From Neobacillus sp. WH10 (GTDB lineage: Bacteria > Bacillota > Bacilli > Bacillales > Cytobacillaceae), in contig NZ_CP126110.1 of NCBI RefSeq assembly GCF_030123405.1, positions 4,030,001 through 4,094,000 of the forward strand: a stretch of DNA of 64,000 nt. Direction: 5' to 3'. The number at the start of each line of letters is the position of its first letter. Positions within the stretch are counted from its first letter, which is position 1. Below are positions 25,853 through 34,450 of the stretch, piece after piece. The position numbers and the translations under genes were made by a program. The notes beneath the pieces are model-generated. The model was not told where the DNA came from. It did not search any database and worked only from the letters and a program-made list of their open reading frames with translations.

Positions 25853-28495
25853 TTATCCTCTTAATTCTTTAATACGAGTTTCAACAATGCTTCTCTTTTC
25901 AAGATAATCCTTTTCTTTTGCGCGCTCTTCAGCAACTACATTTTCAGGTGCCTTTTTCATGAATCCTTCATTGCTTAATTTCTTCTGAACTCGATCAACT
26001 TCTTTATTTAATTTCTCGAATTCTTTTTCAAGACGGGCAATTTCTTCATCAATGTTAATTAAGCCTTCGAGCGGAAGGATGATTTCTAAGCCTGTTATTA
26101 CAGCGGTCATTGCTTTTTCAGGTACTTCAATATCAACACCCAATTGCAATTCTTCTGGATTACAGAAACGTTCAATATAGCTGCGGTTGTTCTCAATCGC
26201 TTTTAGAACCGTTTCATCCTTTGCTTTTACTAGCATTTTGATTTTTTTGCTCATTGGTGTGTTTACTTCAGCACGGATATTCCGTACAGAGCGAATCATT
26301 TCCATGAGCAGTTTCATTTCTTGGGCTGCTTGGTCATCGGAAAGTTCTAGTTTTACCACCGGCCATACTGCTGTCGTAATCGACTCACCAGCGTGAGGAA
26401 GGTTTTGCCAAATTTCCTCGGTAATGAATGGCATGAACGGATGCAGCAGGCGCATTGTGTTGTCTAAAACATAGGCAAGAATCGAACGAGTCGTTTTCTT
26501 AGCAGCTTCATCATCACCATATAGCGGCAGCTTAGCCATTTCGATATACCAATCACAGAAGTCATCCCAGATAAAATTGTATAATGCACGGCCAACCTCA
26601 CCAAATTCATAACGCTCGGAAAGTCTTGTTACATGTTCGATTGTTTCATTTAATCGAGTTAAAATCCACTTATCAGCAACCGACTTTTCACCGCTTAAAT
26701 CAATTTCCTCGTATGTCATGCCATCCATATTCATTAACGCGAAACGGGAGGCATTCCAAATTTTATTAGCGAAATTCCAGGTTGATTCTACCTTTTCAAA
26801 ACTAAAGCGTAAATCCTGTCCTGGTGAACTTCCTGTTGATAAGAAGTAACGCAATGCATCGGCACCGTATTTCTCGATGACATCCATTGGATCCACACCA
26901 TTGCCAAGTGATTTACTCATCTTACGTCCCTGCTCATCGCGAACAAGACCATGAATAAGAACATCTTTAAATGGACGTTCGCCAGTAAACTCGATGCTTT
27001 GGAAAATCATTCTTGATACCCAGAAAAAGATGATGTCATATCCAGTCACAAGGGTATCATTAGGAAAATAACGTTTGAAATCAGCCGCTTCTTTGTTTGG
27101 CCAGCCCATGGTCGAGAAAGGCCATAGTGCCGAGCTGAACCATGTATCTAATACATCCTTATCCTGTTCCCAGTTCTCAGCATCTGCCGGGGCTTCATGA
27201 CCAACGTATACTTCTCCAGTTTCCTTGTGGTACCAAGCAGGAATCCGGTGACCCCACCAAAGCTGTCTCGAAATACACCAGTCGCGGATATTCTCCATCC
27301 AGCGTAAGTATGTTTTTTCAAAACGGTCAGGAACGAAGTTTACTTTATTTTCTTTGTTTTGCAGGGCAATTGCTTCATCTGCGAGCGGCTGCATTTTTAC
27401 AAACCATTGTGTTGAAAGATATGGTTCAACAACCGCACCGCTGCGTTCAGAGTGGCCAACAGAATGGAGGTGGTCTTCAATTTTGAAGAGAACGCCCAGT
27501 TCTTGAAGATCTTTGACGATTTGCTTACGGCATTCGAATCGGTCTAAGCCTTGGTATTTACCGGCCTTCGCATTCATGGAGCCGTCTTCATTCATTACAA
27601 GAACGCGCTCCAGATTGTGGCGGTTACCGACTTCAAAGTCATTAGGATCATGAGCAGGTGTAATTTTTACCGCACCTGAACCGAATTCCATATCAACATA
27701 ATCATCTCCAACGATTGGGATTTCACGGCCCACGATTGGCAGGATTACAGTTTTACCGATTAAGTGTTTGTAACGATCATCTTCCGGATGTACTGCAACT
27801 GCTGTATCACCAAGCATTGTTTCAGGACGAGTGGTCGCAATTTCAATGTGACCTGATCCGTCTGCTAATGGATATCTCATATGATAAAAAGCACCTTGAA
27901 CATCCTTGTATATGACCTCGATGTCGGATAGAGCTGTTTTTGTAGAAGGATCCCAGTTAATAATGTACTCTCCACGGTAAATGAGGCCTTTTTTATAAAG
28001 GGTTACAAATACTTCACGAACCGCATCAGATAAACCTTCATCAAGGGTGAAACGCTCACGGCTGTAGTCAAGGCCTAGGCCCAGCTTTGCCCACTGCTGA
28101 CGGATGTGTGAAGCATATTCTTCCTTCCACTTCCATGTTTCCTCAACGAATTTTTCACGGCCTAAATCATAGCGGCTTTTACCCTCGTTGCGGAGCTTTT
28201 CTTCAACCTTTGCTTGTGTTGCAATCCCGGCATGGTCCATCCCTGGAAGCCAAAGTACGTCATAGCCTTGCATTCTCTTCATACGAGTAATGATATCTTG
28301 TAATGTTGTATCCCACGCATGACCCAAATGAAGTTTTCCGGTAACATTTGGCGGTGGGATGACGATTGTGTACGGCTGCTTCCCTTGATCATCTTTAGCC
28401 TCGAAAAACTTACCTTTTAACCACCAGTCATAACGCCCTTTTTCAATCGATAGCGGGTCGTATTTGGTAGGCATTGTTATTTCCTTTGTTTCCAT
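25853..28495 (-). CDS. valS: Valyl-tRNA synthetase
   Basis: 880 residues, the usual Bacillus length. It is a class I synthetase charging tRNA-Val, with the HIGH-type motif PPPNVTGKLHLGHAWD near residue 50, the editing (CP1) domain with TTRPETMLGDTAVAV, the KMSKS motif GRKMSKSLGNG, and a C-terminal coiled coil (IARLEKEFEKLNKEVDRVQ). AAAGGAGGAG lies just before the ATG at 28495. It is preceded by a T-box leader with a valine specifier, so expression rises when tRNA-Val is uncharged. Confidence 0.99.
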   Translation of the reverse strand: METKEITMPTKYDPLSIEKGRYDWWLKGKFFEAKDDQGKQPYTIVIPPPNVTGKLHLGHAWDTTLQDIITRMKRMQGYDVLWLPGMDHAGIATQAKVEEKLRNEGKSRYDLGREKFVEETWKWKEEYASHIRQQWAKLGLGLDYSRERFTLDEGLSDAVREVFVTLYKKGLIYRGEYIINWDPSTKTALSDIEVIYKDVQGAFYHMRYPLADGSGHIEIATTRPETMLGDTAVAVHPEDDRYKHLIGKTVILPIVGREIPIVGDDYVDMEFGSGAVKITPAHDPNDFEVGNRHNLERVLVMNEDGSMNAKAGKYQGLDRFECRKQIVKDLQELGVLFKIEDHLHSVGHSERSGAVVEPYLSTQWFVKMQPLADEAIALQNKENKVNFVPDRFEKTYLRWMENIRDWCISRQLWWGHRIPAWYHKETGEVYVGHEAPADAENWEQDKDVLDTWFSSALWPFSTMGWPNKEAADFKRYFPNDTLVTGYDIIFFWVSRMIFQSIEFTGERPFKDVLIHGLVRDEQGRKMSKSLGNGVDPMDVIEKYGADALRYFLSTGSSPGQDLRFSFEKVESTWNFANKIWNASRFALMNMDGMTYEEIDLSGEKSVADKWILTRLNETIEHVTRLSERYEFGEVGRALYNFIWDDFCDWYIEMAKLPLYGDDEAAKKTTRSILAYVLDNTMRLLHPFMPFITEEIWQNLPHAGESITTAVWPVVKLELSDDQAAQEMKLLMEMIRSVRNIRAEVNTPMSKKIKMLVKAKDETVLKAIENNRSYIERFCNPEELQLGVDIEVPEKAMTAVITGLEIILPLEGLINIDEEIARLEKEFEKLNKEVDRVQKKLSNEGFMKKAPENVVAEERAKEKDYLEKRSIVETRIKELRG

Positions 28496-28529
28496 CTAAA
28501 ACTCCTCCTTTTTTTACCTTCCGAGAAAA

Positions 28530-28795
28530 ACAAAAAACTCCATTCGTCATAAAAGGACGAATGGAGTTTGCTTCGCGGTACCACCTTTTTTCCAATCCAG
28601 AAATATGATTGGCTCTTAAATCAGATAACGGATTTCATCCGTCTTCAACTACTAAGATTTTGCAATCCGTTCACAGAAGAAGCTCATGGGCGACCTTCCG
28701 ACGTTCCTCTTAGAAAATCTTCCAGCTAATGATTTCCCTCTCTTTAAGCAGGATGGCATCGTACTCTTCCCTATCTTTGCTTTTATTATTAAGTA
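28530..28795 (-). promoter_or_regulatory. T-box leader of valS (Val specifier GUC)
   Basis: On the minus strand, GGTGGTACCGCG (28585-28574) is the T-box sequence; its TGGT complements the ACCA 3' end of tRNA-Val. AGTA at 28765-28762 and GAAC at 28706-28703 mark the loop-E type specifier bulge, and the next triplet, 28702-28700, is GTC (Val). An intrinsic terminator, CTCCATTCGTC paired with GACGAATGGAG plus six T, covers about 28568-28532. Uncharged tRNA-Val would stabilise the antiterminator and allow read-through into valS. Confidence 0.95.
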
Positions 28796-28802
28796 TATAG
28801 AT

Positions 28803-28832
28803 ATACTACCCAAAAAAGGGGATTGACGTCAA
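28803..28832 (-). promoter_or_regulatory. Probable sigma-A promoter of valS
   Basis: Minus-strand TTGACG (28832-28827) and TAGTAT (28808-28803) are separated by 18 bases and would start transcription near 28795, at the 5' edge of the T-box leader. Confidence 0.6.
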
Positions 28833-28906
28833 TCAGGATGGCCAAATTTTTTATTTTTTATACTATATGCTTTTTTTAAGGGAACAAACTGGGGGTTTTG
28901 AATATA

Positions 28907-29085
28907 AATATAGTGAAACTACAATAAGCAGGGGGATTTTTCCTCCCCCCGCTTATTGTTAGTCCCGTTCTACTGTCTCTAATATCAAGGCTATCGACTT
29001 GATAAAGAGACAATACGAACCCGATTGGTTCAACTAGGCCGATGAAAAGCACATCGGCAAGTTTCACTGTATCTCACCAATCGGG
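28907..29085 (+). ncRNA. Candidate structured RNA with four helices and a possible pseudoknot
   Basis: Five sets of complementary arms are packed in about 180 bases. P1: 28908-28920 with 29060-29072 (13 bp, one U-G pair on the plus strand). P2: 28921-28929 with 28951-28959, then 28931-28936 with 28944-28949. P3: 28967-28970 with 29017-29020, and 28975-28980 and 28983-28989 with 29006-29011 and 28998-29004. P4: 29038-29044 with 29052-29058. A further 10-bp match, 29020-29029 with 29076-29085, crosses P1 as a pseudoknot or an alternative fold. I cannot name a known family. The plus strand is favoured only by the P1 wobble and the downstream gene; P2 has an A-C mismatch that would be a G-U wobble on the minus strand. 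Confidence 0.5.
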
Positions 29086-29197
29086 ATTTTAGGCAGTTGA
29101 TCCCAGTCGCAATTTTGAATATTTAAGTTTTAAAAGGGGGATCTTACTGCCCGTTAATGCGTGGAAAATAAATGTCATATTTTTAGGGGGGGTTTCA

Positions 29198-29389
29198 GTG
29201 AAAGGATTTTTTAATAAAAACAAACACCGTCCCTGGTTTAGAACGTTTCGAAGATTTTGTGGACAATTAATTATACCGTTTGTGATTTTCCAATTTATTC
29301 GAACAATTTTTTTACCTACTGTCTTTGATGTGTTATTGTTATCGTTTTTTATCGCTATTGCCATTTCAATTTACTTTGAAATAATTTAA
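29198..29389 (+). CDS. Small conserved-looking membrane protein (63 aa)
   Basis: 63 residues from a GTG start, preceded by AGGGGGGG at good spacing. The N-terminal 20 residues are very basic (MKGFFNKNKHRPWFRTFRRF), followed by two hydrophobic segments (LIIPFVIFQFIRTIFL and VLLLSFFIAIAISIYF). It lies about 110 bases downstream of the structured region on the same strand and ends at a terminator hairpin. I do not know a function. The strong binding site and sensible topology make it more likely real than chance. Confidence 0.65.
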   Translation: MKGFFNKNKHRPWFRTFRRFCGQLIIPFVIFQFIRTIFLPTVFDVLLLSFFIAIAISIYFEII

Positions 29390-29433
29390 GGAGCCCATTT
29401 TGCAGGTTTTACTGCGGTTGGGCTCCTTCTTTT
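29386..29433. terminator. Bidirectional terminator between the 63-aa gene and ysxE
   Basis: AAGGAGCCCA (29388-29397) and TGGGCTCCTT (29419-29428) form a 10-bp stem. It follows the small plus-strand gene directly and overlaps the 3' end of ysxE on the other strand. Confidence 0.75.
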
Positions 29434-30446
29434 GCTTGTTTCTGCTGGTTTTCGATTTCTGTCATTCGCATCACGATATACTCGGAATTTTTTAAATGCC
29501 AATAGCGGTGCTGCAGCTGGCTCACAAATTTCATCTCATTCCTTGGCCGCTCCTTGCGGTAATAGCTTTCTGCCACTTGCATGATGGGGATCGGCAAAGA
29601 TAAATAGCTGTAGAACAATAGTTTTTCATCTTCTTTAAACGGAAAGTATTTAAAATAATGATAAACCCAATCAAGAGCAGTATCATTCCGTTTTGGGCTG
29701 GTATTTAAGGCACGTGACAAATACGGCAGGAGATCATGGATCGGTGAGCCGTAGCGGGCATTTTCAAAGTTAATGAAAAAGCCATAGCCCTGGTCATCGA
29801 AGAGAAAATGCTCTGATGACAATTTCCCGTGAGTAATCACACTGCGGGCCTTGTCATTTTCTTTTGTGCTCTCATACCATTCTTCAAATTTTGATTTTGA
29901 AAAGCGTAGTGCTTGCCTTATTTCGTTGTAATATAAGCAATAAAGCAATTCAAACGGCGACATATAGGTCTTTTTTTCACATTCATCAATGAAGCCATCA
30001 AGAAATTCTTGATGTTTATCAAGCTGCTGAATCGTCTTTTCATAATGCTCTGTTCGTTCTTCTTGGCTGACTGTTATTTCTTTGGCAGATAGAGTATGGA
30101 GCCTTGCTAATTCGCGAAAAAGCTGATGGTTTTTGTACTCACGATTTTCTTTTTGATCGTTCGGCATCCATGGCATGAGGTAATAAAGATTATTTTCATA
30201 TAAAACGGCATACCTGCCATCCATTGTTGGATAAATTGGCACAATCCGGTTAAACCCTTTTTGATAAAGAAGATGAACATGGCGGATGAAATCAGTCCCG
30301 ATAGTGGGTGGGACTTTTTTTAAGGCAAAGGTTCCTTTGTCTGAATAAATCTTTTGGACAATGCCGTAATCTTCAACAAAATAAGGTTCGATATGATAAT
30401 TTTTTAAAATTGGTCTAACGGTTTCTATTCGGTTCGAGTCATTCAT
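29409..30446 (-). CDS. ysxE: YsxE, CotS-family spore coat protein
   Basis: 345 residues. It belongs to the aminoglycoside-phosphotransferase-like kinase fold used by CotS-type coat proteins, with an N-terminal lobe (FALKKVPPTIGTDFIRHVHLL) and the region SVITHGKLSSEHFLFDDQGYGFFINFENARYGSPIHDL where the HxD and DFG-type motifs lie. The catalytic positions are degenerate (HGKLSSEHFL instead of HGDLHxxN), so activity is doubtful. In B. subtilis YsxE is SpoVID-dependent. It is immediately downstream of spoVID and upstream of valS. Confidence 0.9.
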   Translation of the reverse strand: MNDSNRIETVRPILKNYHIEPYFVEDYGIVQKIYSDKGTFALKKVPPTIGTDFIRHVHLLYQKGFNRIVPIYPTMDGRYAVLYENNLYYLMPWMPNDQKENREYKNHQLFRELARLHTLSAKEITVSQEERTEHYEKTIQQLDKHQEFLDGFIDECEKKTYMSPFELLYCLYYNEIRQALRFSKSKFEEWYESTKENDKARSVITHGKLSSEHFLFDDQGYGFFINFENARYGSPIHDLLPYLSRALNTSPKRNDTALDWVYHYFKYFPFKEDEKLLFYSYLSLPIPIMQVAESYYRKERPRNEMKFVSQLQHRYWHLKNSEYIVMRMTEIENQQKQAKEGAQPQ

Positions 30447-30540
30447 GAAAACTCATCTCTCTTTCAAAGAAAAGGAGGAATTACTTTTAAAAGAAGTTGA
30501 GCAGGTCAAAGAAACCCGCTCATCTTTTTTTGCCATTTGA

Positions 30541-31635
30541 TTATTTTTTTGCAAGGGCTACAGGAATGTATAAAACTTGACCCTCGAAGACGTCTTGATT
30601 CAGTTCCAGATTGTTGACACGGAGAAGATTTTGAACTGAAATATCATAGCGGTCTGCCAAACTATCAACTGTATCACCTTTTTGCACGATGCATACCTTT
30701 AATTTTGTTTGGCCTGAACTTTCATCCTTCCGGGCAAAAAACTCTGTAAGCGTCATGCTCTTCTTTTTTGGGGACAGCTTTTTCTTTACCTTTTTGATTA
30801 CATCATCAGAAGATGATGATGAACTTTCTTCATCATCCGTATGTTTTTCCACAAAATGATGTTCCTCTGGATCTATTTCCACCACAACTTCCTGTTTTAT
30901 TTCCACCTCTTCATGCTTGCTGCCATCATTTCTTGCTTCTTGGAAGTTCCACGCAGGTTCGAAATCTTCTTCATCTTCATATTCCACCTGCGGCTGGTAG
31001 TTAAAGGTCGGGAATTTCGGCAATACTTCAATAGGCTCTTCTTCTTGCTGTTTTCTTGCCTCTGCCTCGAACAGGAAATTATCTTGGTAACTGCTCTGAA
31101 CTGCGTGCTGTTCGACTTCTACTTCATCATCATGGTATTCAGATTCAGAGCGATGAAGCACTTCGTACTCTGGTTCTTCTTCCATTTGTTGTTCTTGTTC
31201 TTCTGATCCGTATAAACCGCTGATGGTAAGCTCCGCCGATAACTTCAAACAACTGCGTTCAGGTAAGGAATAATCAAATGATTCTACGAGGACGTCGATA
31301 TCGTAAATGCTTTGAATCCGATTATTCGGAATCGTGATATCAACGGGGAATCGATGTGAAAATTCACAGTTGCCTTCTTCTTCACGTTCTGTAACCCTCT
31401 CTACAAATTTTTGAGAAGTAAAACCCTCATCTTCGTTTTCATCACTTGCTTCGTAACTTTTATATTCGCCAGTTAATTCCAGCGAACCACGTATGGTTAC
31501 GTACTGATCGTTTTCCTGGATGGTGATGTCAGGGTCTAGGGAAATCGAAATTAGCTCTTCGACTTCCTGTCCTTTTCTAAACCACAGCGACTCCTCCAAG
31601 GAAAATCGCAGGCACGATTGATTCTCCTGGGACAA
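30541..31635 (-). CDS. spoVID: SpoVID, spore coat morphogenetic protein with LysM domain
   Basis: The frame is open to 31662, but TTG at 31635 has AAAGGAGGAG five bases upstream and gives the known N-terminal type; product 364 residues. The N-terminal domain (about 1-150, SLEESLWFRKGQEVEELISISLDPDI) is the coat-encasement domain. Next comes a long acidic central region, rich in Glu and Asp. The C-terminus (about 315-360, CIVQKGDTVDSLADRYDISVQNLLRVNNL) is a LysM domain. SpoVID drives coat encasement and interacts with SafA and SpoIVA at the forespore surface in the mother cell. It is operonic with ysxE. Confidence 0.95.
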   Translation of the reverse strand: MSQENQSCLRFSLEESLWFRKGQEVEELISISLDPDITIQENDQYVTIRGSLELTGEYKSYEASDENEDEGFTSQKFVERVTEREEEGNCEFSHRFPVDITIPNNRIQSIYDIDVLVESFDYSLPERSCLKLSAELTISGLYGSEEQEQQMEEEPEYEVLHRSESEYHDDEVEVEQHAVQSSYQDNFLFEAEARKQQEEEPIEVLPKFPTFNYQPQVEYEDEEDFEPAWNFQEARNDGSKHEEVEIKQEVVVEIDPEEHHFVEKHTDDEESSSSSSDDVIKKVKKKLSPKKKSMTLTEFFARKDESSGQTKLKVCIVQKGDTVDSLADRYDISVQNLLRVNNLELNQDVFEGQVLYIPVALAKK

Positions 31636-31831
31636 AGCGACTCCTCCTTTCGTATCTTCCAAGCAAAATCACAATGTCACTTACACTTTATGAAGAAAGT
31701 ATTTTTTTTATGATAAAAAACGCTTGGTTGGTGGGAAAAGAATTGGAGTCTTAGGTACAAAAACTTGGATGGGGGAAGATTAAGAGGGTTTGAGTTGATA
31801 AGCTGTGGGGCAATTTCGCGGATATGTGCGG

Positions 31832-31957
31832 AATTCCGCCAACTTTTGGAGTAATTCCGCCAATTTTTGGATTTATTCCGCTAACTTGGAGCGTAATTCC
31901 GCCAAACTTACCATGAATTCCGCCAAACTTACCATGAATTCCGCCAAACTGCTTTTT
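31832..31957. repeat. 21-bp tandem repeat array (six units)
   Basis: Units start at 31832, 31853, 31874, 31895, 31916 and 31937, all exactly 21 bp apart. The consensus is AATTCCGCCAAACTTACCATG, with the first units more divergent (AATTCCGCCAACTTTTGGAG). The last two are identical over the shared part. A further weak unit may precede at 31812. The array fills the middle of the roughly 440-bp spoVID-hemL gap, which otherwise holds only AT-rich sequence and the hemL terminator. No ORF or unique spacers are present. Confidence 0.9.
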
Positions 31958-32030
31958 AGCACAAACATAAAGTTAAACATGTAAGCCAGTTCACGAACTG
32001 ACTCAACAATTTAGGCATCTAACAATACAT

Positions 32031-32063
32031 ACAAAAAACACCCACCAAAACCAGGTGGGTGTC
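32031..32063 (-). terminator. Terminator of the haem operon after hemL
   Basis: ACACCCACC and GGTGGGTGT form a perfect 9-bp stem with a 7-base loop, followed by six T on the minus strand. Confidence 0.93.
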
Positions 32064-32073
32064 CACAACCATA

Positions 32074-33360
32074 TTATTTAAGTTTCGAAAAAGCAATCTC
32101 AGCTGCTTTAATCGTCTTTTCAATATCCTCATCAGAATGTTCTGTTGATAGGAATAAACCTTCAAATTGTGACGGTGGTAAGAACACTCCTTGGTTTGCC
32201 ATTTCCCGATAATAGGCTGCAAAGAATTCCAAATTAGAGGACTTCGCTTTTTCATAGTTGATAACTGCTTCATTTGTAAAGAAGAAGCCAATCATTGAAC
32301 CAGCGCGATTAAAGGAAATTGGAATGTCATATTTTTCAGCAGCTGCCTCAAAACCTTTTTGAAGTATGTCGCCTTTACGAATAAATTCCTTGTAATGCTC
32401 AGGCGTTAACTGGCTTAAGGTTTCTAGCCCAGCTGTCATCGCAAGCGGGTTCCCTGACAGTGTTCCTGCTTGATAAATCGGGCCGCTTGGAGCGATTTGC
32501 TGCATAATTTCTGCTTTACCGCCATAGGCACCAACAGGAAGTCCGCCGCCGATCACTTTTCCAAGGCATGTAATATCAGGTGTTACATTAAAATAGCCTT
32601 GTGCACAATTGTACCCTACGCGGAAACCAGTCATAACTTCATCAAAAATAAGTAAGGAACCATTTGTGGAAGTAATCTCACGAAGTCCTTCTAAAAATCC
32701 TGGAAGAGGCGGAACAAGTCCCATGTTACCGGCAACAGGCTCAACGATGATACAAGCGATATCTTCGCCAAATTGTTCAAATGCATATTTAACACTTTCA
32801 AGATCATTATAAGGCACGGTGATTGTATTTGAAGCAATCCCTTCTGGGACACCTGGACTGTCTGGTAAACCAAGTGTAGCAACCCCAGAACCCGCTTTGA
32901 TCAATAACGAATCACCATGGCCATGGTAGCAGCCTTCAAACTTTAAAATCTTGTTACGGCCAGTATAGCCGCGTGCTAAACGAAGGGCACTCATTGTTGC
33001 TTCTGTTCCTGAGTTTACCATTCTTACTATTTCGATTGATGGCACGCGTTCAATCACAAGCTGAGCTAATTTATTTTCTAATAATGTCGGGGCTCCATAG
33101 CTAGTACCTTGTTCCGCTGTTTTTTTCAATGCTTCAACGACACGGTCGTTGGAGTGTCCGAGAATAAGCGGACCCCATGATAGTACATAATCAATATATT
33201 CATTGCCATCAATATCATATATTTTTGACCCTTTGCCTTTTTCCATAAAAATTGGACTCATATTAACGGATTTAAAGGCACGAACCGGACTGTTTACACC
33301 GCCGGGCATTAGGCTTTGGGCTTCTTTAAATGCTTCAATCGATTTTGTATACGAACGCAT
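32074..33360 (-). CDS. hemL: Glutamate-1-semialdehyde 2,1-aminomutase
   Basis: The frame is open to 33459, overlapping hemB, but the start is at 33360 (MRSYTKSIEAFKEAQSLMPGG) with GAGGG upstream; product 428 residues, like B. subtilis HemL. It is a class III PLP aminotransferase converting glutamate-1-semialdehyde to 5-aminolevulinate. Landmarks are VNSGTEATMSALRLARG, the PLP-contact sequence IFDEVMTGFRVG, and the Schiff-base Lys in LGKVIGGGLPVGAYGG. It is the last gene of hemAXCDBL. Confidence 0.98.
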   Translation of the reverse strand: MRSYTKSIEAFKEAQSLMPGGVNSPVRAFKSVNMSPIFMEKGKGSKIYDIDGNEYIDYVLSWGPLILGHSNDRVVEALKKTAEQGTSYGAPTLLENKLAQLVIERVPSIEIVRMVNSGTEATMSALRLARGYTGRNKILKFEGCYHGHGDSLLIKAGSGVATLGLPDSPGVPEGIASNTITVPYNDLESVKYAFEQFGEDIACIIVEPVAGNMGLVPPLPGFLEGLREITSTNGSLLIFDEVMTGFRVGYNCAQGYFNVTPDITCLGKVIGGGLPVGAYGGKAEIMQQIAPSGPIYQAGTLSGNPLAMTAGLETLSQLTPEHYKEFIRKGDILQKGFEAAAEKYDIPISFNRAGSMIGFFFTNEAVINYEKAKSSNLEFFAAYYREMANQGVFLPPSQFEGLFLSTEHSDEDIEKTIKAAEIAFSKLK

Positions 33361-33385
33361 TCTATTCCCTCTTTTCAAATAATGT

Positions 33386-34369
33386 TTATTTCTCTTCTTC
33401 TTTAAGCCAGCGGCACGCATCTTTTGCGGCGTAAGTAATAATGAGGTCTGCACCTGCACGCTTCATACCGATAAGCATTTCAAGCACGGTCTTTTTCTCA
33501 TCAATCCAGCCGTTAAGGGCAGCTGCTTTAACCATTGAGTATTCACCGCTTACATTATAAATAACGATAGGCAGGTTAAACGTATTTTTCATATCACGAA
33601 CGATGTCAAGGTATGGCATTCCTGGTTTGACGATTAAGAAGTCAGCTCCCTCATGAACATCTGATTCTGCTTCTCTAAATGCTTCCATGCGGTTCGCAGG
33701 ATCCATTTGATAGGTTTTACGATCACCAAATTGAGGCGCACCCTCCGCTGCCTCGCGGAAAGGGCCGTAGAATGCAGACGCATATTTAACGGCATAAGAC
33801 ATGATTGGGATATCTGTAAAACCAGCTTCATCTAAACCAGTACGAATAGCAGCAACAAAGCCGTCCATCATGTTGGATGGTGCAATGATGTCTGCACCCG
33901 CTTTAGCTTGGGCAACTGCCGTTTTTACCAGTAATTCAAGCGACTCGTCGTTAAGGATTTTCTCTCCCTCAACCACTCCACAATGCCCATGATCTGTATA
34001 TTCGCACAAGCAAGTATCGGCAACCACAATTATATCTGGATAGTTTTCTTTAATGTAACGTGTTGCTACCTGAACGATACCATGATCATGATAGGCTTGC
34101 GCACCGCACGCATCCTTCGTCTTTGGGATCCCGAATAACAAAACCGATTTAATCCCATGAGCAACGATATCATCCATCTCTGCTTTAAGATTATCCATCG
34201 ATACTTGGAATACACCCGGCATGGAAGATACTTCATTACGGATATTTTCACCTTCATAAATAAACAGCGGATAAATGAAATCCTCAGCTCTTAAGTGATT
34301 TTCTCTTACAAGTGAGCGCATATTGGCACTTGAACGAAGACGGCGATGACGTGAAAATTGTAATTCCAT
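33386..34369 (-). CDS. hemB: Porphobilinogen synthase (delta-aminolevulinic acid dehydratase)
   Basis: The start is chosen at 34369 (MELQFSRHRRLRSS), which matches the family; product 327 residues. The zinc-cysteine segment VADTCLCEYTDHGHCG is present, so it is a zinc-type enzyme. The active-site lysines are in IMSYAVKYASAFYGPFR and FLIVKPGMPYLDIV. HemB condenses two 5-aminolevulinate molecules to porphobilinogen. It lies between hemD and hemL. Confidence 0.98.
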   Translation of the reverse strand: MELQFSRHRRLRSSANMRSLVRENHLRAEDFIYPLFIYEGENIRNEVSSMPGVFQVSMDNLKAEMDDIVAHGIKSVLLFGIPKTKDACGAQAYHDHGIVQVATRYIKENYPDIIVVADTCLCEYTDHGHCGVVEGEKILNDESLELLVKTAVAQAKAGADIIAPSNMMDGFVAAIRTGLDEAGFTDIPIMSYAVKYASAFYGPFREAAEGAPQFGDRKTYQMDPANRMEAFREAESDVHEGADFLIVKPGMPYLDIVRDMKNTFNLPIVIYNVSGEYSMVKAAALNGWIDEKKTVLEMLIGMKRAGADLIITYAAKDACRWLKEEEK

Positions 34370-34450
34370 TATTTTTCCCCCCATATGATTAAACATAATT
34401 AAGAAATTTTGCGTTGACTTACATATATCCCCGTATTACTTGCGGGCTTA

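Noticed and set aside
28876..29067. 63-codon minus-strand ORF overlapping the structured region
   Set aside because: It lies within the complementary arms, has no clear binding site and an odd composition; more likely a shadow.
31832..31957. CRISPR or coding repeat
   Set aside because: Units are contiguous 21-mers without spacers, and the possible in-frame readings contain no start with a binding site.
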